This document shows positions 44,703-56,652 of a DNA stretch of 64,000 bases, piece by piece. Source of the DNA: Diplocarpon mali. Lineage: Eukaryota; Ascomycota; Leotiomycetes; Helotiales; Drepanopezizaceae. The DNA lies in contig JAENRP010000035.1 in NCBI GenBank assembly GCA_024741835.1, positions 5,624 to 69,623 of the forward strand. The letters are read 5' to 3'. A model generated the notes under the pieces. That model did no database searches, was not told the DNA's origin, and was given only the letters and a program-made list of their open reading frames with translations. Within the stretch, counting starts at the first letter, position 1. Each line of letters begins with the position of its first letter. Position numbers and translations under genes: made by a program.

Positions 44703-46004
44703 ATGCGTCTTTCTCTGCCTCTTATCACCTTTCTCATCGGAGCCGTCTTGGCGGCTCCAAAACCAGTTCCATTTTCCACCTTCTCGAACATCACGATCTT
44801 TACACCTCCCTCGAACTATACGGATCCGAGGGTTCTGGTATGTCATTCTCAGTTTCTCTAGACTAACCTCTGCTAAATTCAAATTTAGTATGCTCGTACC
44901 GTTGAGCTCGAGGGCGGTGTACTTTTAGCGACATGGGAGAACTATAGTCCAGAACCACCGCTCGTTTATTTTCCAATCTACAAGAGTGTAGATGGAGGGG
45001 AGACGTGGAAAGAGATCTCTAGAGTCACTGACCAAGTCAACGGCTGGGGCTTGCGTTACCAGCCATTCCTTTACGTGTTACCAGCTCCGGTTGGGAAGTT
45101 CCCCGCTGGAACTGTCCTGATCTCCGGTAACTCTATCCCGACCGACCTGAGCCTCACCAGGATCGATGTTTACGCAAGCCGGGATAAGGGTCATACATGG
45201 GAGTTCGTCTCCAACGTTGCTTCTGGTGGTGCGGCGATCCCGAATAACGGCGTCCCTGCGATCTGGGAACCTTTTCTCATGTACCTGAAAGGCCAGATCG
45301 TGCTGTACTACTCCGATCAAAGAGACCCCGCCTATGGTCAGAAACTGCTCCACGCAACAACAAAAGACCTAGTCAACTGGGGCTCTGATGTTGATGATGT
45401 CGTGTCAGCACGATACACGGATCGTCCTGGCATGACTACTGTGGTTCAGGTCAGTCTATGCATCCATGAAACCCCGATATCATACTTTGAGCAAGTATTA
45501 GGAAGAACAGTTCTTGACAAAAATCTGGAGAAAGTCTACTAACGTGCGAAATAGCTCCCAAATGGCAAGTACATCATGACATACGAGTTTGGAGGAGGCC
45601 CAACAATTGTTGGAAATGCCTACCAGTTTCCAGTTTATTACCGAATTAATGAGAACCCCCTCGCTTTTAACAAGAGCATAGGGATACCAATATATACGAA
45701 CGATAAGATACAACCTTTCGGCTCCCCCTACGTTGTCTGGTCACCGATTGGAGGAGTGAATGGAACCATCATTGTCAGTTCTGGGACAAACGGCCAAATT
45801 TTCATCAACCAGGCTCTTGGAGATGCGTGTGCGTGGAAAACTGTCCCAACTCCAGAGGGGATCTCATACACTCGGCACTTGAGAGTGTTGAATAATCCCA
45901 ACCATTTACTTATTATGGGTGGGGGTGTACTTCCACCAAGCACCACGAACAAGATCACTGTATCTGTTATTGATATCAAGAAGAGTCTACAACTAACAAG
46001 TTGA
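44703..46004 (+). CDS. secreted BNR/Asp-box glycosidase, probable GH93 exo-arabinanase
   Basis: A six-bladed propeller glycosidase; GH93 enzymes release arabinobiose from arabinan in plant cell walls. Three exons (44703-44837, 44889-45449, 45555-46004) encode 381 aa. A signal peptide (MRLSLPLITFLIGAVLAAP) starts the protein. The first blade begins DPRVL|YARTVELEGGVLLATWENY. Two Asp boxes are visible: SVDGGETW (~95) and SRDKGHTW (~160). GVPAIWEPFLMY and GKYIMTYEFGG carry conserved glutamates in the positions I expect for GH93 catalytic residues; that residue assignment is from memory of the family and should be treated as tentative. N-glycosylation sequons (NIT, NYT, NGT) suit a secreted protein. 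Junctions are phase 0. A more distant sialidase-superfamily role is possible. Confidence 0.78.
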
Positions 46005-46889
46005 ACTTGAGTATGATGAAGGGAAATAAATTGGATAGTCACCTCAAATAATCATGATACTTTGTCGAGGACTTAGTCATTGAATCCACTCCCTATAGTT
46101 CATATATTGACGCATGGTATCTCAGGGCTTTAGTTGAATGGCCGTAAAGCCCTTGAGCTACCGAGTAAATCAGTAAAATATTCCAACGAGCATATCCTTT
46201 GAGAAGAGCACCACTGCCATGTCTTGAACTACATCCCAGCTCTTTTCTCAAATCCGAATGTTCAACAGCAACAGGCAACGTAGTCCCTTGGTGTTTGATG
46301 ACCACTCCTGACTCGAAAACGACTGGGAAATCCTCAACGCGTTACTGAAATTCACGTGATAAAACGCACCCTCCGAAAATTCGACTTGGCAAAGATGAGT
46401 CCTCATCCAATCTCACGTATGCTGGAGAGACCGCACAGATATATATGAGTTGAGTAGTCTAGGCGAAATAAGTTTGCTCCGCTGTATCGTTTTTATTCAC
46501 GTGGACGGCTCACATGGGCTATGGTGAGGTACTGCTACTTGCCTCACGTCCTGGCACCTCTCCACCCCACCATACTCCAGCACCACAACTACCTGGAAGC
46601 AGGCGTCGAATTTGGCCATACGTCGCATTCTCATATCAGCCAAAGCGAATCTCTGTTCAATACTAGAATACCCGAGTCGTTTATTACCGTGTCGAAACCA
46701 AACACAGCCTTGTACATGTTGCACGTTCTCTGACAACGCCAGTAGAGAAGGATACTGGTTCCAAACGACATCATTTCTTCCCAACCTAGGAAGAGAAAGG
46801 CGGCTGAGGCGGAAGAAGCAAACTCCAATCCCGCAAAGAGGATAAGCAAGCGGGCCGCCTCAGCAGCATCCCCGCCCACGCCACTCACA
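46005..46889. other. intergenic region
   Basis: 885 bp upstream of the Ariadne gene. Short overlapping ORFs only. Nothing supported. Confidence 0.4.
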
Positions 46890-48530
46890 ATGGACTCCGA
46901 CGATGACTTCATGTCTGGCCTGTCCAGTGACGAAGAGGATGCTCTTCAGGACGAGAGTGAGGACGAGAATGGATCTGCAGATGGTACGTTTCTTCTTTCG
47001 AAGGGACTCCCGGGTCATCTTTACAATGGCACCCTCCACGTAGATGTGTATTGACCTACCTGTAAATCTATAGACTTTGGCTTTGACGAACCCGAACCCG
47101 ATCTAGCATATGCACAGAAAGACGAAGTCAAGAAGGAGAAGAAATCCTTTGATGCAACATTCAAAGTCTACCGCCCGAACGATATACAGGCACAACAGGA
47201 TGAGCTCATCGATGAAGTTAATATGATACTCGATATTCGTAAAGAAGACGCTGCCATCCTCCTACGACATTTCAGATGGAACAAGGAACGGTTGATCGAA
47301 GATTACATGGATAGACCAAAGAAAGTGCTCGAGGTTGCTGGTTTGGGACCAAGCACGACAGGGCCCCCGCATCTCGAGATTGTCCCTGGTTTTACGTGCG
47401 ACATTTGCTGCGAGGACGAGGCTGGACTTCTGTCATTCGCTATGAAATGCGGGCACCGATATTGTGCCAACTGCTACAAGCAATATCTGACCCAGAAGAT
47501 CAAGGAAGAGGGGGAGGCTGCTCGCATTCAGTGTCCGCAAGATGGATGCAAACGAATCATGGATGCCAAGTCACTTGACCTGCTGGTCACGGTTGATCTC
47601 AGGGATCGTTACCACGAGCTGCTTACCCGGACATACGTCGAAGACAAAGAACAGTTGAAATGGTGCCCTGCCCCAGACTGCGTAAATGCTATTGAGTGCG
47701 GCATCAAGAAGAAGGACCTCGACAAAGTTGTGCCAACAGTTGCCTGTGATTGCAAGCACCGTTTCTGTTTTGGCTGCGGTCTAAACGATCACCAACCAGC
47801 TCCTTGCGACTTGGTCAAGAAGTGGCTCAAAAAATGTGCTGACGACTCGGAAACGGCCAACTGGATCTCTGCCAACACGAAAGAATGCCCCAAGTGTAAT
47901 TCTACAATCGAGAAGAATGGAGGATGTAACCATATGACCTGTAGGAAATGCAAGCATGAATTCTGCTGGATGTGTATGGGTCTTTGGTCAGAGCATGGCA
48001 CTAGCTGGTATAACTGCAACAGATTCGAGGAGAAGAGCGGATTGGAAGCTCGCGATGCTCAAACCAAGTCCCGTGTCTCGCTAGAACGATATCTGCATTA
48101 TTACAACAGGTACGCCAACCACGAGCAATCGGCGAAACTTGACAAAGATATCTACCAGAAGACGGAGTCAAAAATGATCAAGCTTCAAACCGCATCTGGC
48201 ATGTCATGGATCGAGGTACAATACTTGAATGCTGCGTCACAAGCACTTCAAACCTGCCGTCAAACATTGAAGTGGACCTACGCCTTTGCTTTCTACCTTG
48301 CCCGCAACAACTTGACCGAGATGTTTGAAGATAACCAAAAAGATCTCGAGATGGCTGTCGAGGCCCTGTCGGAAATGTTTGAAAAGCCCGTCGAGGATCT
48401 CTCGGCTTCCAAGCTCAAGGTCGAAATCATGGACAAGACCTCGTACTGTAATAAGCGTCGGGTCATTCTCCTCGCAGATACTGCAGACAACCTGGCTAAT
48501 GGTGTGTGGCAATGGTCAACCAACTTTTGA
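46890..48530 (+). CDS. Ariadne-type RBR E3 ubiquitin ligase
   Basis: RING-between-RING ligase that transfers ubiquitin through a thioester on RING2. Two exons (46890-46983, 47074-48530) encode 516 aa. An acidic N-terminus (MDSDDDFMSGLSSDEEDALQ) and a UBA-like region (DAAILLRHFRWNKERLIEDY) come first. RING1 is CDICCEDEA...CGHRYCANCYKQYL...CPQDGC. The IBR region is WCPAPDCVNAIEC...CDCKHRFCFGCGLNDHQPAPC. RING2 is CPKCNSTIEKNGGCNHMTCR then CKHEFCWMC; the Cys of GGCNHM is the expected catalytic residue. The Ariadne domain follows (RYLHYYNRYANHEQSAKLD, TLKWTYAFAFYLARNN, VEIMDKTSYCNKRR). The first intron joins SAD|DFGFDEPEPD. The call is secure; it is likely cullin-linked, as in other Ariadnes. Confidence 0.95.
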
Positions 48531-49632
48531 TCACCCACCTACCCGCACACCCTTTGCCTCACCTCTGTAAAACATCACATCACATGCAACCATCACCTGA
48601 GGGTTCAATGACTGGTGTCAATCCATCATTGTAGGCAAGTGGGGATTTGTCCCTGAATGCGGGCGCCGCAAACAGCGCACCCACTCATCATCCTGATGAG
48701 TTGCTTCTATCAACGTATCATTTGCCAAAGTATCCTTGGTGAAATCCTCACTTTGTCATCTGTCGCACCCACTCGGCGTCTTCTGGTGCTGGGGTGCGCC
48801 TTTGCTTTGTTACTCTTCAGCGGTCAGTATTGGGTTTGCGGCACCTTTGCATCAGGAAGAACACCGCCTCATTTTATTTGGTCCTATGCGGCGTATCTGT
48901 TCAAGGGGGGTAGATTGGCCGGGCCCCGGTAATGGTTGGCATCACAGATATCATGGGCTTAGAGCATTTCAAGTTGATTCATGGTGATAATACCTTCGTA
49001 CATAGGACCTTGGGCACTAAACGCAGAATGATATATAAGACTGTATGTATAGTTCACATTTCACGTGTAGTTTGCCAAATGCAGAGATTGCCACTTTCTA
49101 CACCATCCCGATCTGGTTTAAATGCCGCTAATATCGATCGAGAGCTCTTTTTTGGAGCTTCTCTGCTACCTTAAGATTGACCTATTCGTGGTGAAAGGTG
49201 GCTTTTCAACAATGCCAAATGGCAGGCAAGGCTCCGTATGACAAGTATCCGCCATTCCCACCATACAACAAACCGTGGATTAGTTCGCAAATCATCCACA
49301 CTTCAGTCAGAAGGTTTGCCAATTGTATAAATTTTTCACCGTGGTGGAATCCAGTCTCTCACAAACTCTCGGAATTCAGACCACACTAGCAACTCCCATC
49401 GTCTCCTCAACCACAATAGCATTGGCAACAATGTCAAGCAAAGTAAAGCAAAGAAATAAACCCGAATTAGAGTACCGTAGTAATCTCTCTCAATCTTTTC
49501 CTCTAGAACTCCTGATTCAAAACACCAATTGTAATCTTTCGCCTCACTTTCGCTCCATTTCGTGAACGCCATACAACTGAACGCAATACCATCTTCAGCA
49601 GTTCAAAAACGCCGTCACTCCAGAATCAAAAA
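48531..49632. other. convergent 3' intergenic region
   Basis: 1.1 kb between Ariadne (+) and EXO1 (-). No recognised gene or repeat. Confidence 0.4.
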
Positions 49633-52042
49633 TCATGCTCTTTGCCTGGCAAACGTGAAGCGGCGAAGATCGAATCGGGGAAGGTTCTCTTCTCCAGGTC
49701 CGTCGCTAAGGACTTCATCGCCTTCGCTGTCGTGGATGATGAGGTCCTCACTGCCAGTCGAGATGGTGAGCAAGTTGTTCTCCGTATCATCGGCAGGGGG
49801 AAAGGGGGTCGAAAGTAGCTCGGGAATCTTCTTAGTCTCTCTAGCTGCCTCTGGGAATGGAACACAGCCTTTGCTGAGCAGTGAAGGCTGGGGAAGTCTG
49901 CCCTTGGTGAGGAGTGGTGTCAAAGGAGGTGTAATCGGCAGCTTTGATCGAGTTGCCACCGTGGCTGCTAATCGCTGCAGAGGTGTCAGGCTAGGCTTGG
50001 TGGAAAAAGCAGACCCTTTCGGGGTTGGGATGCCCGACTTCAAAGCTAAAGGAATTCTTGACTGTCTTCGAGGGGCCGAGGAAGAGGGCGTAGGTAGACT
50101 AGTAGAGACGACAGTCGGTTTGGGGGTCGCGCGTTGTGTTGCGCCGAACGTGTACTTCTCCCTCAGCTCCTGCGCGGAGGTTGGTAGATGGCTTGCCTGG
50201 GTTGGAGTTGGTGGTTCCGCTGAGCTCGGTCTAGAGATAGAAGACGTTAAGCTGGGAGCACTGTCCTGAGATTCGGAAGCCTCAGCAAGAGATGCTTCGC
50301 TATAAGAGCACTCAGAAAAGGCTTCGCTTCTGGCAGTGACCATTTCGTCAAAGACTTTGATCTTGTTCCCTGATTTCTTCCCATTGTCTCCAAAGTCTGG
50401 TAGACTCAACATGGCTTCTTCCACTGAATCATCGGAGTAGATATTGATGTCTTGCTTCTTCGATCGCTTGCTTCTCGCATTCCTCGAGACACTAGGGCTT
50501 GGTTCTGGCTTTTCGAAGAAGCGGCTGGTGCTAAGCTCGACCTCTTGGCTTGCTGGACAGGTGGTATCAACCTCGGTACACAGCCTGGCTCTCTTTTGTG
50601 GTCGAGGTTCAGAAATGGTGAGCGTACGAGCTGGTCGAGTTGCTTGTGTTTGAGGAGCTGATTGTGGGAGCTGAGGTTCTGTTGTAGACTGACCAAGGTA
50701 GGGTCGAGGAGCAGCATTAGACGTCCATGGTCCAGCGTTTCTGCGAAGTGCATCTTGCTGACTAGGGGAAGGTGTGAAACAGTTAACATCCAATTCTGCA
50801 AGGGGGATCCGTTTAGTTTTGAAGAAGGTATCAATTGACACTCCTTTCTTGATATCAGTCGTGGAGACAGATCTCTGGTGCTTCGTCTGGGTAGACCAAG
50901 GAGTTGCAGGCGAAGAAACCATTTTTTGGGAGAGTGAAGAAATCGGAAGTTTAGTAACTGGGTTTAGATCTCCTCTTGCAACACCCTGGGCAATTTCTGG
51001 CTCAACAAAAGCACCAAGGTATGGCATATTATTCAAGTCGATAGGTTGTTCGGGACTGGTGTGCAAGACAAGAGCGAGACTTATAGGGCAGAAAACCCTT
51101 TGATGGAGAAAGGTGAATTCTGCCTGGCGAAAGGCCTCCAGATACCCTTTTGGCACGTGGAATTTTCCATCAAACGATAGCATGCGGAGAACTTTCTCAA
51201 TCGTTTTGTGCTTCCTCACCATTCGATAGGCAGTCTTTAACCCCATGTTGTTAATGCTGGCAAGATAATCGCAACCACTCAAGATGGCCATGGTTCGAAA
51301 TTCCTTATCTGACCAGCCAGTCAAAGTAATCTCTTTACAAGCAGAGAAGTCTGCTTTATTGATTTCGATGCAATTGCCGTATTGGTCCAATTTCGTCAGT
51401 AGACACTTTGCGCCGAATACCAAAAGATCAGAGTCTTCTGACAAAATTCCATCTATAATCCCTTTCCTCTCCAGGTAGACCATCTGAGCGTCGGCTTCGT
51501 ACGGAGCAACGATGTATTGAACTCCAGTTCTTTTCAACTCATCGATCAATTGGCGTGCCATCTCAGGAGTAACGTCAACTGCTCTCTGGAATTCGAGGTA
51601 CGCCTGTGAAGTCTTCCCAGCGTTCAGTAGCTCTATCCCTGCTCTCCTACTATCCTCCCGTCGCTTTGCTCTATCTGCCTCTGTCGCGGCCTTGCTGGGC
51701 AGATAGTCTCCATCGAATATGATGAAGGGAATTATGCCGAAATGTTGCAGCATTCGAACTCGGTGCATGGCGAAATCCACGAATCTACCAAGGTCAGCAC
51801 GGCCAGATCTTCAGAGAAAAGATCTATCATACTTCCGTGTTTGTTTTCCCATTGCTAGTTCCATTGCACAAGACACTGTTCCACGATGCAGCCAGCCATA
51901 GGCATCGACCCCCAGGGTCTTACCCTCGAACTTCTTCAGGCTACATGACTTATGTATAGATTTAAGAAGAGGAAGCAAGCCTGCAAACAGTCAGTACGTA
52001 GCATCAGTGACTGTGGGCAAGCTCCATACCATTAATCCCCAT
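49633..52042 (-). CDS. EXO1: exonuclease 1 (XPG/Rad2 family)
   Basis: A 5'-3' exonuclease and flap nuclease used in DNA-end resection and mismatch repair, in the nucleus. Three exons (52042-52030, 51980-51833, 51784-49633) encode 770 aa. Exon 1 is 13 nt (MGIN|G); the protein starts MGINGLLPLLKSIHKSCSLK, the exact Exo1 N-terminus. The XPG-N block has GKTLGVDAYGWLHRG and FIIFDGDYLPSK. The XPG-I block has YEADAQMVYLERKGIIDGIL followed by SEDSDLLVFG, with the metal-binding acidic residues. The helix-hairpin region reads AILSGCDYLASINNMGLKTA. DTFFKTKRIPLAELD lies in the middle, and a disordered Ser/Pro-rich C-terminal half follows. Introns are GTATGG/GCAG and GTATGA/GTAG. The call is secure. It is divergent from TMA16. 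Confidence 0.95.
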
Positions 52043-52449
52043 TATAAAGAAGCCCGACAGACTTTTTTCTACCAGCCGCACCCGTGTATACAAATCCTCT
52101 TAATTGCGTAACATTTGATAATTAGGGAGTCGAGGGTGGGAATCCGAATAGGAAGATCAATATCGCTGATGAGTACTCGTCGAATTTGTCGAATCGAAGG
52201 GAAACCTTGCGAGTGGTGGGTATGACTTCTCCGCAGCAATCCCAGATCGCGATCTCCGCAGACGCGTCGCTTTCACCGGGCAACGGATAATCGCCACCGT
52301 ATAGTAGAGGTACAGTAGACAGGGGCCGGCTGGGCGAGATTATGTACTGTAAAGCGGGGCAGGGTCTGATAAAGTTTGCGATAAATGACATCGCATCATA
52401 AATATCGAAACGGTTACCATTGTCTCTCACAACACCACTGACATTCTCA
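52043..52449. promoter_or_regulatory. divergent promoter (EXO1 / TMA16)
   Basis: 407 bp between the two start codons. The 128-codon minus-strand frame at 52122-52508 overlaps TMA16 antisense and is not considered a gene. Confidence 0.45.
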
Positions 52450-53142
52450 ATGCCGAAAAGCCTGGAAAAGACCCGCAAGAAGATCTCGAAGAAGAAGGGG
52501 AATATCACCGCTCTCCATGAAAATTCGCGAGATATTCAGCGCCTGCGCCGAGCGGAAATGCGAGATGATAAATTAGTCAAGGTAGCATCAGCTCGGAGAA
52601 AGAACGACAAGCCTTTAAGTAAGTCAAGCAATTGGAGTGTTTGGTCGCTAATGTTAATGATGCACAGTCCAACGGGCGGCATACTTCCAAGAGGCAATCC
52701 GGGCGAACGATGGAAAGCCATTGGACTTGAACACTGTTAAGAATCTCATCCAATCGTATAAATTCCATCACCTCAAGCATCTCGACATCTTCTGACACTA
52801 AAACAGATTTGTCCACCAAAACGACGAGGTATTTAATCAATTGAAAAAGGAGCGTCGCCCGGGAAGACCTGCCAGTACCAGAGAAGACCTGTTGAAGGCA
52901 AAGATTGCTACGGATGAGAAAGAATATGAGAATGGATTTTGTCAGTCTCCGAGCAATTTGGCGTGAGGGGAGCATCCAGCTAACTACTAATAGATTTGCC
53001 GGACCTTACAGATGAAAACAATGTGATATTTCTCGACCGATGGGAGGGCTCGTGGTCATATCTCTCTACATTGAAGTGGGTACGGATATCGAAGAGTGGT
53101 CAGATCCAAGATTCGAAATTCCCTCCGAAGGGCGAGTCATGA
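52450..53142 (+). CDS. TMA16: translation machinery-associated protein 16 (Tma16)
   Basis: A pre-60S ribosome assembly factor found in the nucleolus and nucleus. Four exons (52450-52618, 52668-52755, 52807-52940, 52994-53142) encode 179 aa, typical for the family. The start MPKSLEKTRKKISKKKGN is the basic Tma16 N-terminus, followed by ALHENSRDIQRLRRAEMRDD. Exons 2-4 give RAAYFQEAI, NLIQSFVHQNDEVFNQL, KKERRPGRPASTREDLL, EKEYENGFYLPDLTDENNV and LDRWEGSWSYLSTLKWVRIS, all hallmarks. The introns are 49-53 nt with GTAAGT, GTATAA and GTCAGT donors; all phases agree. The call is strong. Confidence 0.92.
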
Positions 53143-53343
53143 ATCAATATTTTACTGTTTGTTTCTAGATGATACAGCATGGCGTTTCGGGGTATCAAAA
53201 GGAAATTCTGATGTTGCTACTCAAGAGTTGAGGTATCCCGACAAATGAAGATTGGAATGATATTGACGCTACCTACTCACTCTGTTTCACCCGGTGATCA
53301 ACCCATTTTTTTCGGAGTCTACTATCAGGTACTTCACCAATTC

Positions 53344-54102
53344 CTAACTCTGCTCCCCACCCCTTGTCAAAATCACACACCTAACCTTCACATCCCTCAA
53401 CCCTCCTTCCCCACTATTCCTCACACCTACAGGCCTCCTCTTTTGCTCCCTAATACCTTTCTCTGCACCCTCAGCGATCCACTTAAGATCTCTCCTCCAG
53501 GATGGCACCTCCAGAAAACCTAAATCCCCCTCAAATGCCCTGCCAAACTCAACGACCAGGTTCACTTCCCTAAGTGCTTTCATGCGGCTCACCACGGCCA
53601 AGAAGCCATGCTCACATAGTTCCGCCCATGCCCGGAGGTCGATCGCGAGGTGCTGGATCAAGTGCCGGGAAGATGTAGAGATGTGGTAAAGGATATCATG
53701 GGTTTGGGTTGAGAGGAGAGGGGAGAGGGCGGACAAGTAAAGAATATCTGCTTCATAGCGAATGGGTATCGAAATCTTCCGTGGTGAATTGGCCGCCGTT
53801 TCCAGGGTTTGCGGAAGTCGCGACGACTGTTTTAGTGCAAAGCCGATGGATAAATAGGAATGTGATGTGAGAGTATTGAGTCGGGACTCGGAGCAGATCG
53901 ATAGTGTGACCGGTGGCGGGGTGTTGGAGATGTAGCCGCCTAGGGAGGGAGAATAGGAAATCTGGAGGATACGGGTTGCGTTGTGACTATTGTGAGAGAT
54001 GGCTTCCATACGGCAATAGATGTTGAGACGAAGCTCGGCGGGAAGAAGTATGAACTGCGGGAAGGCTGATACTGGGGGTTTTGCTGGCGTAGTCATGTTC
54101 AT
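53344..54102 (-). CDS. 2EXR-domain fungal protein
   Basis: A single-exon ORF of 252 aa. The N-terminus has the 2EXR pattern: FPQFILLPAELRLNIYCRME (F..F..LP.ELRl.I), later PPPVTLSICSESRLNTLTSHS (P..l..C.ESR...l..y). The rest is a predicted alpha/beta region with LAIDLRAWAELCEHGFLAVV and MKALREVNLVVEF, the usual 'l..l+.v.lv' segment. 2EXR proteins are abundant in filamentous fungi and have no established biochemical role. It lies 308 bp downstream of the CoA-transferase gene, in the same orientation. Confidence 0.82.
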   Translation of the reverse strand: MNMTTPAKPPVSAFPQFILLPAELRLNIYCRMEAISHNSHNATRILQISYSPSLGGYISNTPPPVTLSICSESRLNTLTSHSYLSIGFALKQSSRLPQTLETAANSPRKISIPIRYEADILYLSALSPLLSTQTHDILYHISTSSRHLIQHLAIDLRAWAELCEHGFLAVVSRMKALREVNLVVEFGRAFEGDLGFLEVPSWRRDLKWIAEGAEKGIREQKRRPVGVRNSGEGGLRDVKVRCVILTRGGEQS

Positions 54103-54410
54103 GGGTTGGAACGCAGACCGCAGTCGGATTTAGAGATGGTGAGCAAACGACTCTGTGGAGAAGAATGAGTGCTTGTAAGAGCTGATGTCAGGTTGGGCAC
54201 TGGAACAACGCTTCTTCAGCAGATGTTGAAGTGTCTGTACCCATATCGCGTTATGATATCAGGCCAAATGAGGGGTATTGATCTGACACGTGATAATGAA
54301 TCAGAAAGGGGGGACGCTCCAGGGACTCTTGGCCCCCGAGTAAATTTTCCATCGGTGACCCTAACATGCTATCAAACTTCAGAATGCTTCCACTGATCCA
54401 AATTATACAT
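54103..54410. other. intergenic region
   Basis: 308 bp between the CoA-transferase 3' end and the 2EXR start. It contains the promoter of the latter. No motif assigned. Confidence 0.4.
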
Positions 54411-56066
54411 TCACAACATCGGCTTCAAGTCATCGGCCACATTAAAAGGAGCCTCTGTCTTGCTCTTGATCTCGTCAACAGTAACTCCATCGGCAATCTC
54501 TATCAGAGTCAATCCAGTTGCGAAGTCCACCTTGAACACACCCTGTGGAATGTTAGCTCAAGCCGAATAACTCAGGAGGGAGAAAGACTTGCCAGTTCCG
54601 TGATGATCAGAGACACACAAGCCTTACCCGTCAACGGGAAAGCACATTGCTTGACTATCTTCGCATTTCCCTTCTTATCCGTGTGCTCCATCGTAACGAC
54701 AACCTTGGTTTTCTCCGGGTTACTGACCAAATCCATAGCACCGCCGAATCCCTTTATCTTACCTGGCAACATCCAGTTTGCCAGGTCCCCATTTCCGCTG
54801 ACTTGCATAGCGCCGAGGATTGTCAAATTGACACGACCACTTCTGATCATGCCGAATGATTCCTCGCTACCGAAGACAGCTGCTCCAGGCTTCAGTGTAA
54901 CAGTCTCCTTGCCAGCGTTGATGAGATCAGCATCTTCCTTGCCCTTCACAGGGTACGGGCCAAGTCCAAGAATACCGTTTTCGGATTGCAATTGGACCTC
55001 GACCTCCGGACCAACAAATCCAGGAGCAAGCATAGGCATCCCAATACCTAGGTTGGCATACATGCCATTTTTGAATTCCCTAGCTGCTCTTCGAACAATG
55101 CGCTCCCTCTTCGCAGCAGTCTCGCCAGTCCCAAGGGCCGACTTCGCCTCGGCCTCGTTGGGGTCTTTGGCAAACGTGTACTTTTCAATGCCCTTTTCTG
55201 TCGTAGATTGGATGACCCGCTTGACGTAGATACCTGGCAGATGCACAGATTCGGGGGCGATCTCTCCTGGCTCGACGATATGCTCTGCTTCTACAATGGT
55301 AACGGCAGCGTTGCGGCCCATGGCGCCGTTAAAATTGTTGGCTGTCAGTCGAAATTGGCAGTTACCCAGCTTGTCGGCCTTCCACGCCTTCACGAAAGCA
55401 TAGTCGCCCTTGATACTCTCCTCCAAAAGATATTGCTTCCCATCGAAGACCTTGACGTCCTTCGGGTATGAGTATACTTTTGGCGTTCCGTCGACGTTGT
55501 TCAGTAGAGGTAGCTCTCCCGTCTGGACCACAGTTCCAAAAGCAGCGGGTGTATAGAATGCGGGTATGCCCTTTCCCCCCGACGCGCAACGTTCGGCCAG
55601 TGTCCCTTGAGGCGTGAGCTCCAACTCGATTTCTCCTGTCAAGTACATCTTCTCAAACGTCTTGTTCTCGCCAATGTAGCTTGCAATCATCTTCTTGATT
55701 TGCTTCGTCTTCAGCAGTTTGCCCAAACCTGATGTATCGGTTCCGGCATTATTCGAGACAGCTGTGATCCCCGTTATTGCCGGCTTGTTGACCACTTGGT
55801 TAATCAAGGTATCGGGTACGCCGCAAAGACCGAATCCACCGCAGAGGACCGTGGAGTTTGATTTCATGTCTCTGAGGGCTTCGGCAGCGGAAGGGAGTAC
55901 TTTGTTGATCTCATTTCGACGGAAGGTGGAGGAGAATGCGCGGGCAAAGAGAAGGGATTGCTACGGTTGTTAGTTGGATCCAATTGGCAGTACTGGAGCT
56001 TCTCGGCACCTTTGTATTGTTCCTGGTGCAAGCTCTCGCCGTCCGAAGAAGAGCTGGAGAGGACAT
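54411..56066 (-). CDS. succinyl-CoA:3-ketoacid CoA transferase, mitochondrial
   Basis: Moves CoA from succinyl-CoA to acetoacetate or related acids in the mitochondrial matrix; in fungi also linked to acetate and propionyl-CoA handling. Three exons (56066-56010, 55960-54593, 54542-54411) encode 518 aa. A mitochondrial presequence ([19 protein letters not shown] and [12 protein letters not shown]) leads to the alpha half ([36 protein letters not shown]). The beta half follows ([27 protein letters not shown]), with the active-site Glu expected in [22 protein letters not shown] and the tail [16 protein letters not shown] match the family. Intron 2 uses a GC donor (CTG|GCAAGT), which joins ITEL|GVFKVDF exactly as the conserved TELxVFxVD. 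No in-frame GT donor nearby gives that join. The call is secure. Confidence 0.94.
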
Positions 56067-56652
56067 GACGTGGGTAATTGACAAGTGAAGTTTGTAATCC
56101 AATAGCAAGAAATGAGAGAGAGCCTTTACTCAGGAGACAAGATGTAGCACATGGGAGCTCGAGACGAAGTCAATACTGGCGGCAAAGCTCTTAGCCATTT
56201 CCCCACGTCTACACGGCGACGGTAGGGGTCTCGGCAATGGCTTCTTGTGCGGAATGATCCGCTGATCCGCTTCTCTACGGCAATCAAAAGGGGCTTAGCC
56301 GAGACTTCGACAACTCTCGCCTACGGGGGTACTGTTGATTACTAGATAACACTCGAGCTCTGCTCCTCGATCTCTGATCATGAAACTGGGAGTAATGATA
56401 ATGAAGTATATCTCATTTCAGACCGATTTTTGAGCTTTCACGTAGCAAGAAATATCTAGATCTTAGCTACGGCAAGGGAAATCAAACCTTATTCTTGTCG
56501 TGATTGAACCCGAAATCAAGCTACTGTGATATAGGGTCGGATTTAGACCCAGTTATCAGTGAATTTACAACCTGACTTCGGCTTCAAATGGTCGAGCCGC
56601 CGCTTCTATTCCTCATCTACGCAATCTAGTCTCCTCCAGTCTATCATCTATT
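56067..56652. other. intergenic region
   Basis: 586 bp between the mitochondrial carrier 3' end and the CoA-transferase start. It is AT-rich near 56380-56560. It contains the CoA-transferase promoter. Nothing further seen. Confidence 0.4.

Noticed and set aside
52122..52508. 128-codon minus-strand frame between EXO1 and TMA16
   Set aside because: It overlaps TMA16 exon 1 antisense and has no recognisable motif.
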